Shown piece after piece: positions 37,937 to 51,680 of a stretch of DNA of 64,000 nucleotides. Both the position numbers and the translations under genes were made by a program. This DNA is from Calliopsis andreniformis. Lineage: Eukaryota; Arthropoda; Insecta; Hymenoptera; Andrenidae. Below the pieces are notes generated by a model. That model had not been told where the DNA came from and ran no database searches. It worked only from the letters and a program-made list of their open reading frames with translations. Numbering within the stretch: the first letter of the stretch is position 1; every line of letters starts with the position of its first letter. Where the stretch lies: NCBI RefSeq assembly GCF_051401765.1, contig NW_027480422.1, positions 20,230,001 to 20,294,000 on the forward strand, in the 5' to 3' direction.

Positions 37937-38787
37937 TAGAAGTCAACGCCCGAAGCATAAAATACAATAAAGATACTACAGATTTTCCATCGTATAACAG
38001 GAGTAATTGCAACGAGTGTGAAAGTGATGGTCATTCCTACGTTCCGGGCAACCTATGCTCCACTCTGGGGCGTTGTTCCACCACATCCAATTGTTGGGGC
38101 CTTGGAAGTCAACGCCAGAAGCATAAAATACAAAACAAATACAACAGTTTTTCCATCGCATAAAACGAATAATAGCAACCGGTGTGAAAGTTACGGTCAT
38201 TTCTAAGTGCCGGTCAACCTAGGCTTCACCCTAGGGCGTTGCTCCACCAGAGAGAATCGTTAGTGCCTTAGATGTCAACGCCCGAAGCATAAAATACAAT
38301 GAAAATGCAACGGTTTTTCCATTGTATAACACGAACAATTGCAACCCGTGTGAAAGTGATAGTCATTTCTACGCTCGGGGAAACCTAGGCTTCAATCTAG
38401 GGCGTTGTTCCACCAGATCGAATAGCAAGGGCCTAAGAAGTCAACGCCAGAAACATAAAATACAATATAAGTACAACAGTTTTTCCATCGTATAAAACGA
38501 ATAATTGCATCCAGTGTGAAAGTAATAGCCATTACTACGTACCGGCAACCTAGGCTTCACTCTAGGGCGTTGCTCCACCACATCGAACATTTAGTGTCTT
38601 AGAAGTCAACGCCCGAAGCATACAGTACAATAAAGATAAAACAGATTTTCCATCGTATAACAGGAGTAATTGCAACCAGTGTGAAAGTGATGGTCATTTC
38701 TACGTTCCGGGCAACCTATGCTTCACTCTAGGGCGTTGTCCCACCACATCGAATTGTTAGGGCCTTGGAAGTCAACGCCAGAAGCAT
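37937..38787 (+). repeat. Duplicated segment of about 5 monomers, copy 3
   Basis: It matches about 32130-32980 at offset 5807. Unlike copy 2, it continues with the GTCCCACCACATCG monomer seen at 32931. Confidence 0.8.
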
Positions 38788-41572
38788 AAAATACAAAATA
38801 AATACAACAGTTTTTCCATCGTATAAAACGAATAATTGCAACCAGTGTGAAAGTAATAGCCATTTCTACGTACCGGCAACCTAGGCTTCACCCTTGGGCG
38901 TTGCTCCACCACATCGAACAGTTAGTGTCTTAGAAGTCAACGCCCGAAGCATACAGTACAATAAAGATAAAACAGATTTTCCATCGTATAACAGGAGTAA
39001 TTGCAACCAGTGTGAAAGTGATGGTCATTTCTATGTTCCGGGCAACCTATGCTTCACTCTAGGGCGTTGTCGCACCACATCGAATTGTTAGGGCCTTGGA
39101 AGTCAACGCCAGAAGCATAAAATACAAAACAAATACAACAGTTTTTCCATCGTATAAAACAAATAATAGCAACGGGTGTGAAAGTTATGGTCATTTCTAC
39201 GTTCCGGTCAACCTAGGCTTCACTCGAGGGCGTTGCTCCACCAGATAGAATCGTTAGGGCCTTAGATGTCAACGCCCGAAGCATAAAATACAATGAAAAT
39301 GCAACGGTTTTTCCATCGTATAACACGAATAATTGCAACCCGTGTGAATGTGATAGGCATTTCTACGTTCCGGCAACCTAGGCTTCACTCTAGGGCGTTG
39401 CTGCATCAGAACGAATAGTTAGGGCCTGAGAAGTCAACGCCCGAAGCATATAATACAATAAAAATGCAACAGCTTTTCCATCGTATAACAGGAATAACTG
39501 CAACCAGTGTGAAGGTAATGGTCATTTCGATGTTCCGGGCAACCTATGCTTCGCTCTAGGGCCTTGCTCAACCAGATCGAATAGCTAGGGCCTTAGAAGT
39601 CAACGCCCGAAGCATAAAATACAAAATAAATACAACAATTTCTCCATCGTATAAAAAAAATAATTGCAACCAGTGTCAAAGTTATGGTCATTTCTACGTT
39701 CCTGGCAACCTAGGCTTCACTCTAGGGCGTTGCTCCACCAGATGGACTAGTGAGGGCCTTAGAAGTCAACGCCCGAAGCATAAAATACAATAAAAATACA
39801 ATAGTTTCTCCATCGTATAAAATGAATAATTGCAATCTGTGTGATGGTAATGGTCATTTCTAGGTTCCGGGCAACCTAGGCTTCACTCTAGGGCGTTGCA
39901 CCACCAGATCGAATGGTCAGGGCCTAAGAAGTCAACGCCCGAAGCATAAAATACAATAAAAATACAACAGTTTTTCCACCGTATAAAATGAATAATTGCA
40001 ATCAGTGTGAAGGTAATGGTCATTTCTGCGTTCCGAGCAAGCTAGGATTCACTCTAGGGCGTTGCTGCAACAGATCGAATAGTTAGGGCCTTAGAAGTCA
40101 ACGCCCGAAGCATATAATACAATAAAAATACAACAGTTTTTCCATCGTATAACAGGAGTAACTGCAACCAGTGTGAAGGTAATGGTCATTTCTACGTTCC
40201 GGGCAACCTATGCTTCGCTCTAGGGCGTTGCTCAACCAGATCGAAAAGCTAGGGCCTTAGAAGTCAACGCCCGAAGCATAAAATACAATGAAAATGCAAC
40301 GGTTTTTCCATCGTATAACACGAATAATTGCAACCCGTGTGAAAGTGATAGTCATTTCTACGCTCGGGGCAATCTAGGCTTCAATCTAGGGCGTTGTTCC
40401 ACCAGATCGAATAGTAAGGTCCTAAGAAGTCAACGCCAGAAAGCTAAAACACATTATAAGTACAACAGTTTTTCCATCGTATAAAACGAATAATTGCATC
40501 CAGTGTGAAAGTAATAGCCATTTCTACGTTCCGGCAACCTAGGCTTCACTCTAGGGCGTTGCTCCACCAGATCGAACAGTTAGTGCCTTAGAAGTCAACG
40601 CCCGAAACATAAAGTACAATAAAGATACAACAGATTTTCCATCGTATAACAGGAGTAATAGCAACCAGTGTGAAAGTGATGGTCATTTCTACGTTCCGGG
40701 CAACCTATGCTTCACTCTAGGGCGTTGTTCCACCACATCGAATTGTTAGGGCCTTGGAAGTCAACGCCAGAAGCATAAAATACAAAACAAATACAACAGT
40801 TTTTCCATCGTATAAAACGAATAATAGCAACGGGTGTGAAAGTTATGGTCATTTCTACGTTCCGGTCAACCTAGGCTTCACTCTATGGCGTTGCTCCACC
40901 AGATCGAATAGTTAGGGCCTTAGAAGTCAACGCCCGAAGCATAAAATACAGAATAAATACAACAGTTTTTCCACCGTATAAAACGAATAATTGCATCCAG
41001 TGTGAAAGTAACGGCCATATCTACGTTCCGGGCAACCTAGGCTTGGCTCTAGGGCGTTGCTCCACCAGATCGAATAGTTAAGGCCTAAGAATTCAACGCC
41101 AGAAGCATAAAACAGAATATAAATACAACAGCTATTCCATCGTATAAAACGAATAATTGCAACCAAAGTGAAGGTGATAGTCATTTCTACGCTCCGGGCA
41201 ACCTAGGATTCAATCTAGGGCGTTGTTCCACCAGACCGAACAGTAAGGGCCTAAGAAGTCAACGCCAGAAGCATAAAATACTATGTAAATACAACAGTTT
41301 TTCCATCGTAAAACAGGAATAATTCCATCCAGTGTGAAGGTAATGGTCATTTCTGCGTTCCGGGCAACCTAGGATTCACTCTAGGGCGTTGCTGCACCAG
41401 ATCGAATAGTTAGGGCCTTAGAAGTCAACGCCAGAAGCATATAATACAATAAAAATACAACAGTTTTTGCATCGTATAACAGGAATAACTGCAACCAGTG
41501 TCAAAGTTATGGTCATTTCTGCGTTCCTGGCAACCTAGGCTTGACTCTAGGGCGTTGCTCCACCAGATCGAA

Positions 41573-42120
41573 CAGTTAGGGCCTTAGAAGTCAACACCCG
41601 AAGCATAAAATAGAATAAAAATACAATAGTTTTTCAACCGTATAAAATGAATAATTGCAATCAGTGTGAAGGTAATGGTCATTTCTGCGTTCCGGGCAAC
41701 CTAGGATTCACTCTAGGGCGTTGCTGCACCAGATCGAGTAGTTAGGGCCTGAGAAGTTAACGCCCGAAGCATATAATACAATAAAAATACAACAGTTTTT
41801 CCATCGTATAACAGGAATAACTGCAACCAATGTGAAGGTAATGGTCATTTCTGCGTTCCGGGCAACCTAGGATTCACTCTAGGGCGTTGCTGCACCAGAT
41901 CGAATAGTTAGGGCCTGAGAAGTCAACGCCCGAAGCATATAATACAATAAAAATACAACAGTATTTCCATCGTATAACAGGAATAACTGCAACCAGTGTG
42001 AAAGTAATGGTCATTTCTGCGTTCCGGGCAACCTATGCTTCGCTCTAGGGCGTTGCTCAACCAGATCGAAAAGCTAGGGCCTTAGAAGTCAACGCCCGAA
42101 GCATAAAATACAAAATAAAT
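41573..42120 (+). repeat. Distant copy of the 34441-34990 segment
   Basis: It lies at offset 7132 from 34471 (43 monomers less 6). The order of three variant monomers (TTCAACCG, GTTGCTGCACC, CAGTATTTCCATCG) is kept. Confidence 0.75.
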
Positions 42121-45100
42121 ACAACAGTTTTTCCATCGTATAAAACGAATAATTGCATCCAGTGTGAAAGTAATAGCCATTTCTACGTACCGGCAACCTA
42201 GGCTTCACTCTAGGGCGTTGCTCCACCACATCGAACATTTAGTGTCTTAGAAGTCAACGCCCGAAGCATACAGTACAATAAAGATAAAACAGATTTTCCA
42301 TCGTATAACAGGAGTAATTGCAACCAGTGTGAAAGTGATGGTCATTTCTACGTTCCGGGCAACCTATGCTTCACTCTAGAGCGTTGTCCCACCACATCGA
42401 ATTGTTAGGGCCTTGGAAGTCAACGCCAGAAGCATAAAATACAAAACAAATACAACAGTTTTTCCATCGTATAAAACAAATAATAGCAACGGGTGTGAAA
42501 GTTATGGTCATTTCTACGTTCCGGTCAACCTAGGCTTCACTCGAGGGCGTTGCTCCACCAGATAGAGTCGTTAGGGCCTTAGATGTCAACGCCCGAAGCA
42601 TAAAATACAGAATAAATACAACAGTTTTTCCATCGTATAAAACGAATAATTGCATCCAGTGTGAAAGTAACGGCCATATCTACGTTCCGGGCAACCTAGG
42701 CTTCACTCTAGGGCGTTGCTCCACCAGATCGAATAGTTAAGGCCTAAGAATTCAACGCCAGAAGCATAAAACAGAATATAAATACAACAGCTATTCCATC
42801 GTATAAAACGAATAATTGCAACCAAAGTGACAGTGATAGTCATTTCTACGCTCCGGGCAACCTAGGATTCAATCTAGGGCGTTGTTCCACCAGACCGAAC
42901 AGTAAGGGCCTAAGAATTCAACGCCAGAAGCATAAAATACTATGTAGATACAACAGTTTTTCCATCGTAAAACAGGAATAATTGCATCCAGTGTGAAGGT
43001 AATGGTCATTTCTGCGTTCCGGGCAACCTAGGCTTCACTCTAGGGCGTTGCTCCACCAGATCGGATAGTTAGGGCCTTAGAAGTCAACGCCCGAAGCATA
43101 AAATACAGAATAAGTACAACAGTTTTTCCATCGTATAAAACGAATAATTGCAACCAGTGTGAAAGTTACGGTCATTTCTACGTTCCTGGAAACCTAGGCT
43201 TGACTCTATGGCGTTGCTCCACCAGATCGAATAGTTAGCGCCTTAGAAGTCAACGCCCGAAGCATAAAATACAATGAAAATGCAACGGTTTTTCCATCGT
43301 AGAACACGAATAATTGCAACCCGTGTGAATTTGATAGGCATTTCTACGTTCCAGGCAACCTGGGCTTCACTGTAGGGTGTTGCCCTACCAAACCGAATAG
43401 CTAGGGCCTTAGAAGTCTACGCCCGGAGCATAAAATACAGAATAAGCACAACAGTTTTTCCATCGTATAAAACGAATAATTGCATCCAGTGTGAAAGTAA
43501 TGGCCATATCTACGTTACGGGCAACCTAGGCTTGGCTCTACGGCGTTGCTCCACCAGATCGAATGGTTAGGGCCTCAAAAGACAACGCCCGAAGCATAAA
43601 ATACAATAAAGATACGACAGTTTTTCCATTTTATAACAGGAGTAATTGCAACCAGTGTGAAAGTGATGGTCATTTCTACGTTCCGTGCAACCTAGGCTTC
43701 ACTCTAGGGCGTTGTTCCGCCAGGACGAATTGTGAAGGCCTTAGAAGTCAACGCCAGAAGCGTAAAATACGAAACAAATGCAACAGTTTTTCCATCGTAT
43801 AAAACGAATAATTGCATCCAGTATGAAAGTAATGGCCATATCTACGTTCCGGGCAACCTAGGCTTCGCTCTAGGGCGTTGCTCCACCAGATCGAATAGTT
43901 AGCGCCTTAGAAGACAACGCCCGAAGCATAAAATACAGAATAAGTACAACAGCTATTCCATCGTATAAAACGAATAATTGCATCCAGTGTGAAAGTATTG
44001 GCCATATCTACGTTCCGGGCAACCTAGGCTTGGCTCTAGGGCGTTGCTCCACCAGACCGAATAGTTAGGGCCTTAGAAGTCAACGCCCGAAGCATAAAAT
44101 ACAATAAAGATACAACAGTTTTTCCATCGTATAACAGGAGTAATAGCAACCAGTGTGAAAGTGATGGTCATTTCTACGTTCCGGGCAACCTATGCTTCAC
44201 TCTAGCGCGTTGTTCCACCACATCGAATTGTTAGGGCCTTGGAAGTCAACGCCAGAAGCATAAAATACAAAACAAATACAACAGTTTTTCCATCGTATAA
44301 AACGAATAATAGCAACGGGTGTGAAAGTTATGGTCATTTCTACGTTCCGGTCAACCTAGGCTTCACTCTATGGCGTTGCTCCACCAGATCGAACAGTTAG
44401 GGCCTTAGAAGTCAACGCCCGAAGCATAAAATACAGAATAAATACAACAGTTTTTCCATCGTATAAAACGAATAATTGCATCCAGTGTGAAAGTAACGGC
44501 CATATCTACGTTCCGGGCAACCTAGGCTTGGCTCTAGGGCGTTGCTCCACCAGATCGAATAGTAAGGGCCTTAGAAGTCAACGCCCGAAGCATAAAGTAA
44601 AATAAAGTTACAACAGTTTTTCCATCCTGTAAAAGGAATAATTGCAACCAGTGTGAAACTAATGGTCATTTCTACGTTCCGGTCAACATAGGTTTCACTC
44701 TTGGACGTTGCTCCACCAGATCGAATAGTTAGGGCCTAAGAAGTCAACGCCAGAAGCATAAGATACGATAAAAATACAACAGTTTTTCCCTCGTATAACA
44801 GGAATAATTGCAACCAGTGTGAAGGTAATGGTCATTTCTACATTCCGGCAACCTAGGCTTCACTCTAGGGCGTTGGCCCACCAGATCGAATATTCAGGGC
44901 CTATGAAGTCAACGCTAGAAGCATAAAATACAATAAAAAGGCAACAGTTTTTCCATCGTATAAAACGAATAATTGCAACCGGTGTGAAAGTTATGGTTAT
45001 TTCTACGTTCCGGGCAACCTAGGCTACACTCTAGGGCGTTGTTCCACCAGATCGAATTGTTAGGGCCTTACAAGTCAACGCCAGATGCATAAAATACAAA

Positions 45101-45518
45101 ACAATTACAACAGTTTCTCCATCGTATAAAACGATTAATTGCAACCGGTGTGAAAGTTATGGTCATTTCTACGTTCCGGGCAACCTAGGCTTCACTCTAG
45201 GGCGTTGCTGCACCAGATCGGATAGTTAGGGCCTTGGAAGTCAACGCCCGAAGCATAAAATACAATTAAAATGCAACTGTTTGTCCATCGTATAACACGA
45301 TTAGTTGCAACCAGTATGAAAGTGATAGTCATTTCTACGTTCCGGGCGACCTAGGCTTCACTCTAGGGCGTTGCGCCACCAGATCGTGTAGCTAGGTCCT
45401 TAGAAGTCTACGCCCGGAGCATAAAATACAATAAAAATACAACTGTTTGTCCATTGTATAAAATGAGTAATTGCAATCAGTGGGAAGGCTATGGTCATTT
45501 CTACGTTCCGGGCAACCT

Positions 45519-45640
45519 AGGCTTCGCTCTAGCGCGTTGCTCCACCAGATCGAAAAGTTAGAGCCTAAGAAGTCAACGCCCGAAGCATAAAATATAATAA
45601 AGATACAACAGTTTTTCCATCGTATAACAGGAGTAGGCCT
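45519..45640 (+). repeat. Shortened satellite monomer (122 bp)
   Basis: AGGCTT landmarks lie at 45519, 45641 and 45807, so the first interval is 122 bp and the next returns to 166. The 44-bp loss lies near 45634, where TATAACAGGAGTA runs directly into GGCCTAGGC and the TGCAACCAG to CCGGGC part is missing. Confidence 0.88.
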
Positions 45641-48359
45641 AGGCTTCAGTCTGGGGCGTTGCTCGAGCAGGTCGAATAGTTAGGGCCTTAGAAAACAACG
45701 GCAGGAGCATAAAATATATTAAAAATACAACAGTTTTTCCATCGTATAGCATGTATAATTGCAACCAGAGTGAAAGTAATGGTCATTTCTACACTTCGGG
45801 CAACCTAGGCTTCATTCCAGGTCGTTGCTCCACCAGATCGTAAAGCTAGGCCCTTAGAAGTCAACTCCAGAAGCATAAAATAAAATAAAAATACAACAGT
45901 TTTCCCATCGTATAACAGGAATAATTGCAACCTGTGTGAAGGTAATGGCCATTTCTATGTTCCGTGAAACCTAGGCTTCACTCTAGGGCGTTGCTCCACC
46001 ACATCGAATAGTTAGGGCCTTAGAAAACAACGCCAGACGCATAAAATGCATTAAAAATACAACAGTTTTTCCGCCGTATAACAGGAATAATTGCAATCAG
46101 TGTGAAAGTAATGGTCATTTCTACGTTCCGCGCAACCTGGACTTAACTCTGAGGCATTGCTCCACCAGATCGAATAGCTAGGGCCTTTGAAGTCAACGCC
46201 AGAAGCATAAAATAAAATAAAAATACAACAGTTTTCCCATCGTATAACAGGAATAATTGCAACCTGTGTGAAGGTAATGGCCATTTCTATGTTCCGTGAA
46301 ACCTAGGCTTCACTCTAGGGCGTTGCTCCACCAGATCGAACAGTTAGGGCCTTAGAAAACAACGCCAGAAGCATAAAATACAATACAAATACAACAGTTT
46401 TTCCATCGTATAGCATGAATAATTGCAACCAGAGTGAAGGTAATGGTCATTTCTACTCTTCGGGCAACCTAGGCTTCACTCTTGGACGTTGCCCCGCGAT
46501 ATCGAAAAGCTAAGACCTTAGAAGTCAACGCCAGAAGCATAAAATACAAAATAAAAATACAACAGTTTTACCACCGTATAACAGGAATAATTGCATCCAG
46601 TGTGATAGTAATGGCCATTTCTTCGTTCCGGGCATCCTAGCCTTCACTCTAGGGCGTTGCTCCACCAGATCCAACAGTTAGGGGCTTAGAAGCCAACGCC
46701 CGAAGCATAAAATGCAATAAAGGTACAACAGTTTTTCCATCGTATAACAGGAGTAATTGCAACCAGTGTGAAAGTAATGGTCATTTCTACGTACCGGGCA
46801 ACCTAGGCTTCACTCTTGGCCGTTGCTCCACCAGATCGAATAGCTAGGGACTTAGAATTAAACGCCAGAAGCATATAATACAATAAAAATAGAACAGTAT
46901 ATCCATCGTATAACAGGAATAACTGCAACCAGTGTGAAGGTAATGGTCATTTCTACGTTCCGGGTAACCTAGGCTTCACTCTAGGGCGATGGTCCACCAG
47001 ATCGAATAGTTAGCGCATAAGAAGTCAACGCCAGAAGCATAAAATACAAAATAATTGCAACAGTTTTTCCATCGTATAATATGAATCATTGCAAACAGTG
47101 TGAAAGTAATGGTCATTTCTACGTTCCGGGCAATCTGAGCTTCACGCTAGGGTGTTGCTCAATCAGATGGAATAGATAGGGCCTTAGAAGACAACGCCAG
47201 AAGCATAAAATAAAATAAAAATACAACAGTTCTTCCATCGTATAAGAGAAATAATTGCAAAATGTTTGAAAGTTATGGTCATTTCTACGTTCCGGGCAAC
47301 CTAGGCTTGACTCTAGGGCGTTGCTCCACCAGATCGAATAGTTAGGGCCTTAGAAGTCAACGCACGAAGCATAAAATACAATAAAGATACTACAGTTTTT
47401 CCATCGTATAACTGGAATAATTGCAACCAGTGCGAAAGTGATAGTCATTTCTACGTTCCGGGCAACCTAGGCTTCAATCTAGGGCGTTGTTGCACCAGAT
47501 CGAATAGTAAGGGCCATAGAAGTCAACGCCCGAAGCATAAAATACAGTAAAGATACAACAGATCTTCCATCGTATAACAGGAATAATTGCATCCAGTGTG
47601 ATAGTAATGGCCAATTCTACGTTCCGGGCAACCTAGGCTTCACTGTAGGGCGTTGCTCCACCAGGTCGAATTGCTAGGGCCTTAGAAGCCTACGCCCGGA
47701 GCATAAAATACAATAAAAATACAACAGTTTTTTCATCGTATAGAATGAATAATTGCAATCAGTGTGAAGGTAATGGTCATTTCTATGTTCCGGCAAACTA
47801 CGATTCACTCTGGGCCGTTGCTACACCAGATCGAAAAGTTAGGGCCCAAGAAGACAACGCCACAAGCATAAAATACAATATAAATACAACAGTTTTTGCA
47901 TCGTATAATATGAATAATTGAAAACAGTGTGAAAGTTGTGGCCATTTCTACGTTCCGGGCAACCTAGGCTTGACTCTAGTTCGTTGCTCCACTAGATCGA
48001 ATAGTTAGGACCTTAGAAGTCAACGCACGAAGCATAAAATACAATAAAAATACAACAGATATTCCATCGTATAAAACGAATAATTGCAACCAGTGTGAAA
48101 GTTATGGTCATTTCTACGTTCCGGGCAACCTAGGCTTGACTGTAGGGCGTTGTTCCAACAGATCGAGTAGTTAGGGCCTTAGAAGTCAACGCTAGAAGCA
48201 TAAAATACAAAATAAATGCAATAGTTTTTCCATCGTATAAAACGAATAATTGCAACGAGTGTGAAAGTTATGGTCATTTCTATGTTCCGGGCAACCTAGC
48301 CTGCACTCTAGGGAGTTGTTCCACCACATCGGATAGCTACGGCCTTAGAAGTCAACGCC

Positions 48360-48660
48360 AGAAGCATAAAATACAATAAAAATACAACAGTTTTTCCACA
48401 GTATAACTGGAATGACTGCAACCAGTGTGATAGTACTGGTCATTTGTACGCTCCGGGCAACGCAGGCTGCACTCTAGGGCGTTGCTCCACCAGATGGATG
48501 AGTTTGGGCCTTAGAAATCAACGCCAGAATATTAAAATTAAAAATAAATACCGCAGGTTTGCGAGACGTATGACAGGAACTGATGCAACGAGTGTCAATC
48601 TAATGGTCATTTCTACGTTTCGAGCAACCTAGGCATCACCCTAGAGCGTTACTCCACCAG
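48360..48660 (+). repeat. Highly divergent monomers next to the inversion point
   Basis: The monomer around 48520-48600 departs from the consensus at many positions (AATATTAAAATTAAAAATAA, TTTGCGAGACGTATGACAGG, CGAGTGTCAATC). It is 168 bp by the AGGC landmarks at 48463 and 48631. Edge monomers of satellites are homogenised less often, which fits its place next to the orientation switch. Confidence 0.75.
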
Positions 48661-48770
48661 ATCGAATAGCCAGGGCCTTAGAAGTCAACGGACGAAGCAT
48701 AAGATACAATAAACATACAACTGTTTTTCCATCGTATAACAGGAATAATTGCAACCAGTGTGAAGGTACT

Positions 48771-48775
48771 GGTAT
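48771..48775. other. Orientation switch of the satellite (inversion junction)
   Basis: Up to 48773 the sequence follows the plus-strand monomer (GTGTGAAGGTACTGGT, normally continuing CATTTC). From 48772 it follows the reverse complement (GTATTTTTTTTG against the usual GTATTTTTATTG, then TATTTTAAGCTTCTGGCG). The two readings overlap by the two bases GT, so the join looks like end joining with 2-bp microhomology. All monomers to the right are on the minus strand. Confidence 0.92.
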
Positions 48776-51680
48776 TTTTTTTGTATTTTAAGCTTCTGGC
48801 GTTGACTTCTGAGGCCCTAAGTATTGGATCTGGTGGAGCAACGCCCTAGGGTGAAGCCTAGGTTGCCCGTAACGTAGAAATGACCATAACTTTCAGACTG
48901 GTTGCAATTATTCGTTTTATACAATGGAAAAACTGTTGCATTTATATTGTATTTTATGCTTCTGGCGTTGACTTCTAAGGCCGTAGCTATTCGATGTGGT
49001 GGAGCAACGCCCTAGGATGAAGCCTAGGTTGCCCGGAACGTAGAAATGACCATCACTTTCATACGGGTTTCAATTACTCCTGTTATGCGATGGAAAAACT
49101 GCTGTATTTTTATTGTATTTTATGCTTCTGGTGTTGACTTCTTAGGACCTAACTATCCGATCTGGTGGAGCAACGCCCTAAAGTTAAGCCTAGGTTGCCC
49201 GGAACGTAGAAATGACCATCACTTTCATACGGGTTTCAATTACTCCTGTTATGCGATGGAAAAACTGCTGTATTTTTATTGTATTTTTTGCTTCTGGTGT
49301 TGACTTCTTAGGACCTAACTATCCGATCTGGTGGCGCAACGCCCTAAAGTTAAGCCTAGGTTGCCCGGAACGTAGAAATGACCATTCCTTTTACACTCGT
49401 GCAATTATTCGTTTTAGACGATGGAAAAACTATTGTACTTATTTTGTATTTTATGCTTCTGGCGTTGACTTCTTAGGCCGTAACTTTTCGATATGGTGGA
49501 CCAACGCCCCAGAGTGAAGCCTTGGTCGCCCGGAACGTAGAAATGACCATGACTTTCACTCTGGTTGCAATTATTCCTGTTATACGATGGAAAAGCTGCT
49601 GTATTTATATTGTATTTTAAGCTTCTGGTGTTTTTTTCTAAGGCGCCAACTTTTCGACCTGGTGGAGCAACGCCCTAGGTTGAAGCCTAGATAGCACGGA
49701 ACGTGGAAATGCCCATTACGTTCACACTGGTCGTAATTATTCCTGTTATACGATGGAGTAACTGTAGTATTTGTATTGTACTTAATGCTTCGGGCGTTGA
49801 CTTCTAAGGCCCTAACTATTGGATCTGGTGGTGCAACGCCCTAGGATGAAGCCTAGGTTGCCCGGAACGTTGAAATGACCATAACTTTCATACTGGTTCC
49901 AATTATTCCCGTTATACGACGGAAAAACTTTTGTATTTTTATTGTATTTTATGCTTCTGGCGTTGACTTCTTAGGCGCTAAATGTTCGGTCTGGTGCACC
50001 AACGCCGTAGAGTGAAGCCTAGGTTGCCCGGAACGTAGAAATGACCATTATGTTCACACTGGTTGCAATTATTCGTTTTATACGATGGAAAAACTGTTGT
50101 ATTTATTTTGTATCTGGTGCTTCTGGCGTTGACTTCTTAGGCCCTAACCACTGGATCTGCTGGACCAGCGGCCTAGAGAGAAGCCTAGGCTGCCCGGAAC
50201 GTAGAAATGACCATCACTTTCACACTGGTTGCAATTATTCCCGATATACGATGGAAAAGCTTTTGTATTTTTTTTGGATTTTATGTTTCGGGCGTTGACT
50301 TCGAAGGCCCTAACTATTCGATCTGGTGGAGCAACGCCCTAGAGTGAAGACTAGGTTGCCGGGCACGTAGAAATGACCATACCTTTCACACTCGTGCAAT
50401 TATTCGGTTTAGACGATGGAAAAACTATTGTACTTATTTTGTATTTTGTGCTCCTGGCGTTGACTTCTTAGGCCGTAGCTTTTCTATCTGGTGGACCAAC
50501 GCCCCAGAGTGAAGCCTTGGTCGCCCGGAACGTAGAAATGACCATGACTTTCACTCTGGTTGCAATTATTCCTGATATACTGTGAAAAACTGTTGTATTT
50601 TTATTGTATTTTATGCTTCGGGCGTTGACTCCTGAGGCCCTAGCTATTCAATTTGTTGGAGCAACGCCCTAGAGTGGAGCCTAGGTTGCCCGGAACATAG
50701 AAATGACCATATCTTTCACACTGGTTGCAATTATTGCTGTAATACGGTGGAATAACTGTTGAATTTATATTGTATTTTATGATTCTGGCATTGACTTCTT
50801 AGGCCCTAACTATTCGATCTGATGGAAAAACGAACTAGAGTGAAGCCTAGGTGCCAGGAACGTAGACATGACCATTACCTTCACACTAGTTGCAATTATT
50901 CGCTTTATACGATGGAAAAACTGTTGTATTTGGTTTGTATTTGGTGCTCCTGGCGTTAACTTCTTAGGCCCTAACTATTGGATCTGGTGGAGCAACGCCC
51001 TAGAGTGAAGCCTAGGTTGGCCGAAACGTAGAATTGACCATTACTTTCACTCTGGTTGGAATTATTCATGCTATACGATAGAAAAACTGTTGTATTTATA
51101 TTATATTTTATGCTTCTGGCGTTGCCTTCTAAGGACCTAGCTATTTGATCTGGTGGAGCACCGCCCTAGAGTGAAGCCTAGGTTGCCCGGAACATAGAAA
51201 AGAGCATCACCTTCGCACTGGTTGCAATTATTCCTGTTATAGGATGGAAAGACTGTTGTATTTTCATTGTAGTTTATGCTTCTGGCGTTGACTTCTTAGG
51301 CCCTAACTATTCGATCTGGTGGAGCAACGCCCTAGAGTGAAGCCTTGGTTGCCCGGAACGTAGAAATGACCATCACTTTCACACTGGTTGCAATAATTCA
51401 TTTTATACGATGGAAAAACTGTTGTATGTATATTGTATTTTATGCTTCTGGCGTTGACTTCTAAGGCCTTAGGTATTCGATGTGGTTGAGCAACGCCCTA
51501 GAGTGAAGCGTAGGTTGCCAGGAACGTAGAAATGTCCATTACCTTCATGCTTGTTGCAATTACTCCTGTTAAACGATGAAAAAACTTTTGTATTTTTATT
51601 GTATTTTATGCTTCAGGCGTTGACGTCTAAGGCCGTAGCTATTCGATGTGGTGGAGCAACGCCCTAGGATGAAGCCTAGG

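Larger units (their letters stand above)
30781..45400 (+). repeat. 166-bp satellite array, block 4 (CGCCCGAAG subfamily)
   Basis: About 88 monomers, mostly reading CAACGCCCGAAGCATAAAATAC, and often AATCAGTGTGAAGGTAATGG or GCATCCAGTGTGAAAG, which sets the block apart from its neighbours. A subset has lost bases in the CCGGGCAACC segment (TACCGGCAACC or TTCCGGCAACC, near 32735, 36385, 37713, 38542, 38875, 39371, 40536 and 42190). This explains why offsets between duplicated segments fall a few bases short of multiples of 166. No gene is seen. Confidence 0.94.
45401..48773 (+). repeat. 166-bp satellite array, block 5 (mixed, more divergent)
   Basis: Monomers of several types are mixed, with more substitutions than in block 4. 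Examples are CGACTTCGGGC-like changes near 45790 and 46455 (ACACTTCGGGC, ACTCTTCGGGC), and irregular monomers at 48360-48660. A two-monomer segment with CCGTGAAACCTAGGC recurs at about 45965 and 46295, two monomers apart. The block ends at the orientation switch. No gene is seen. Confidence 0.9.
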
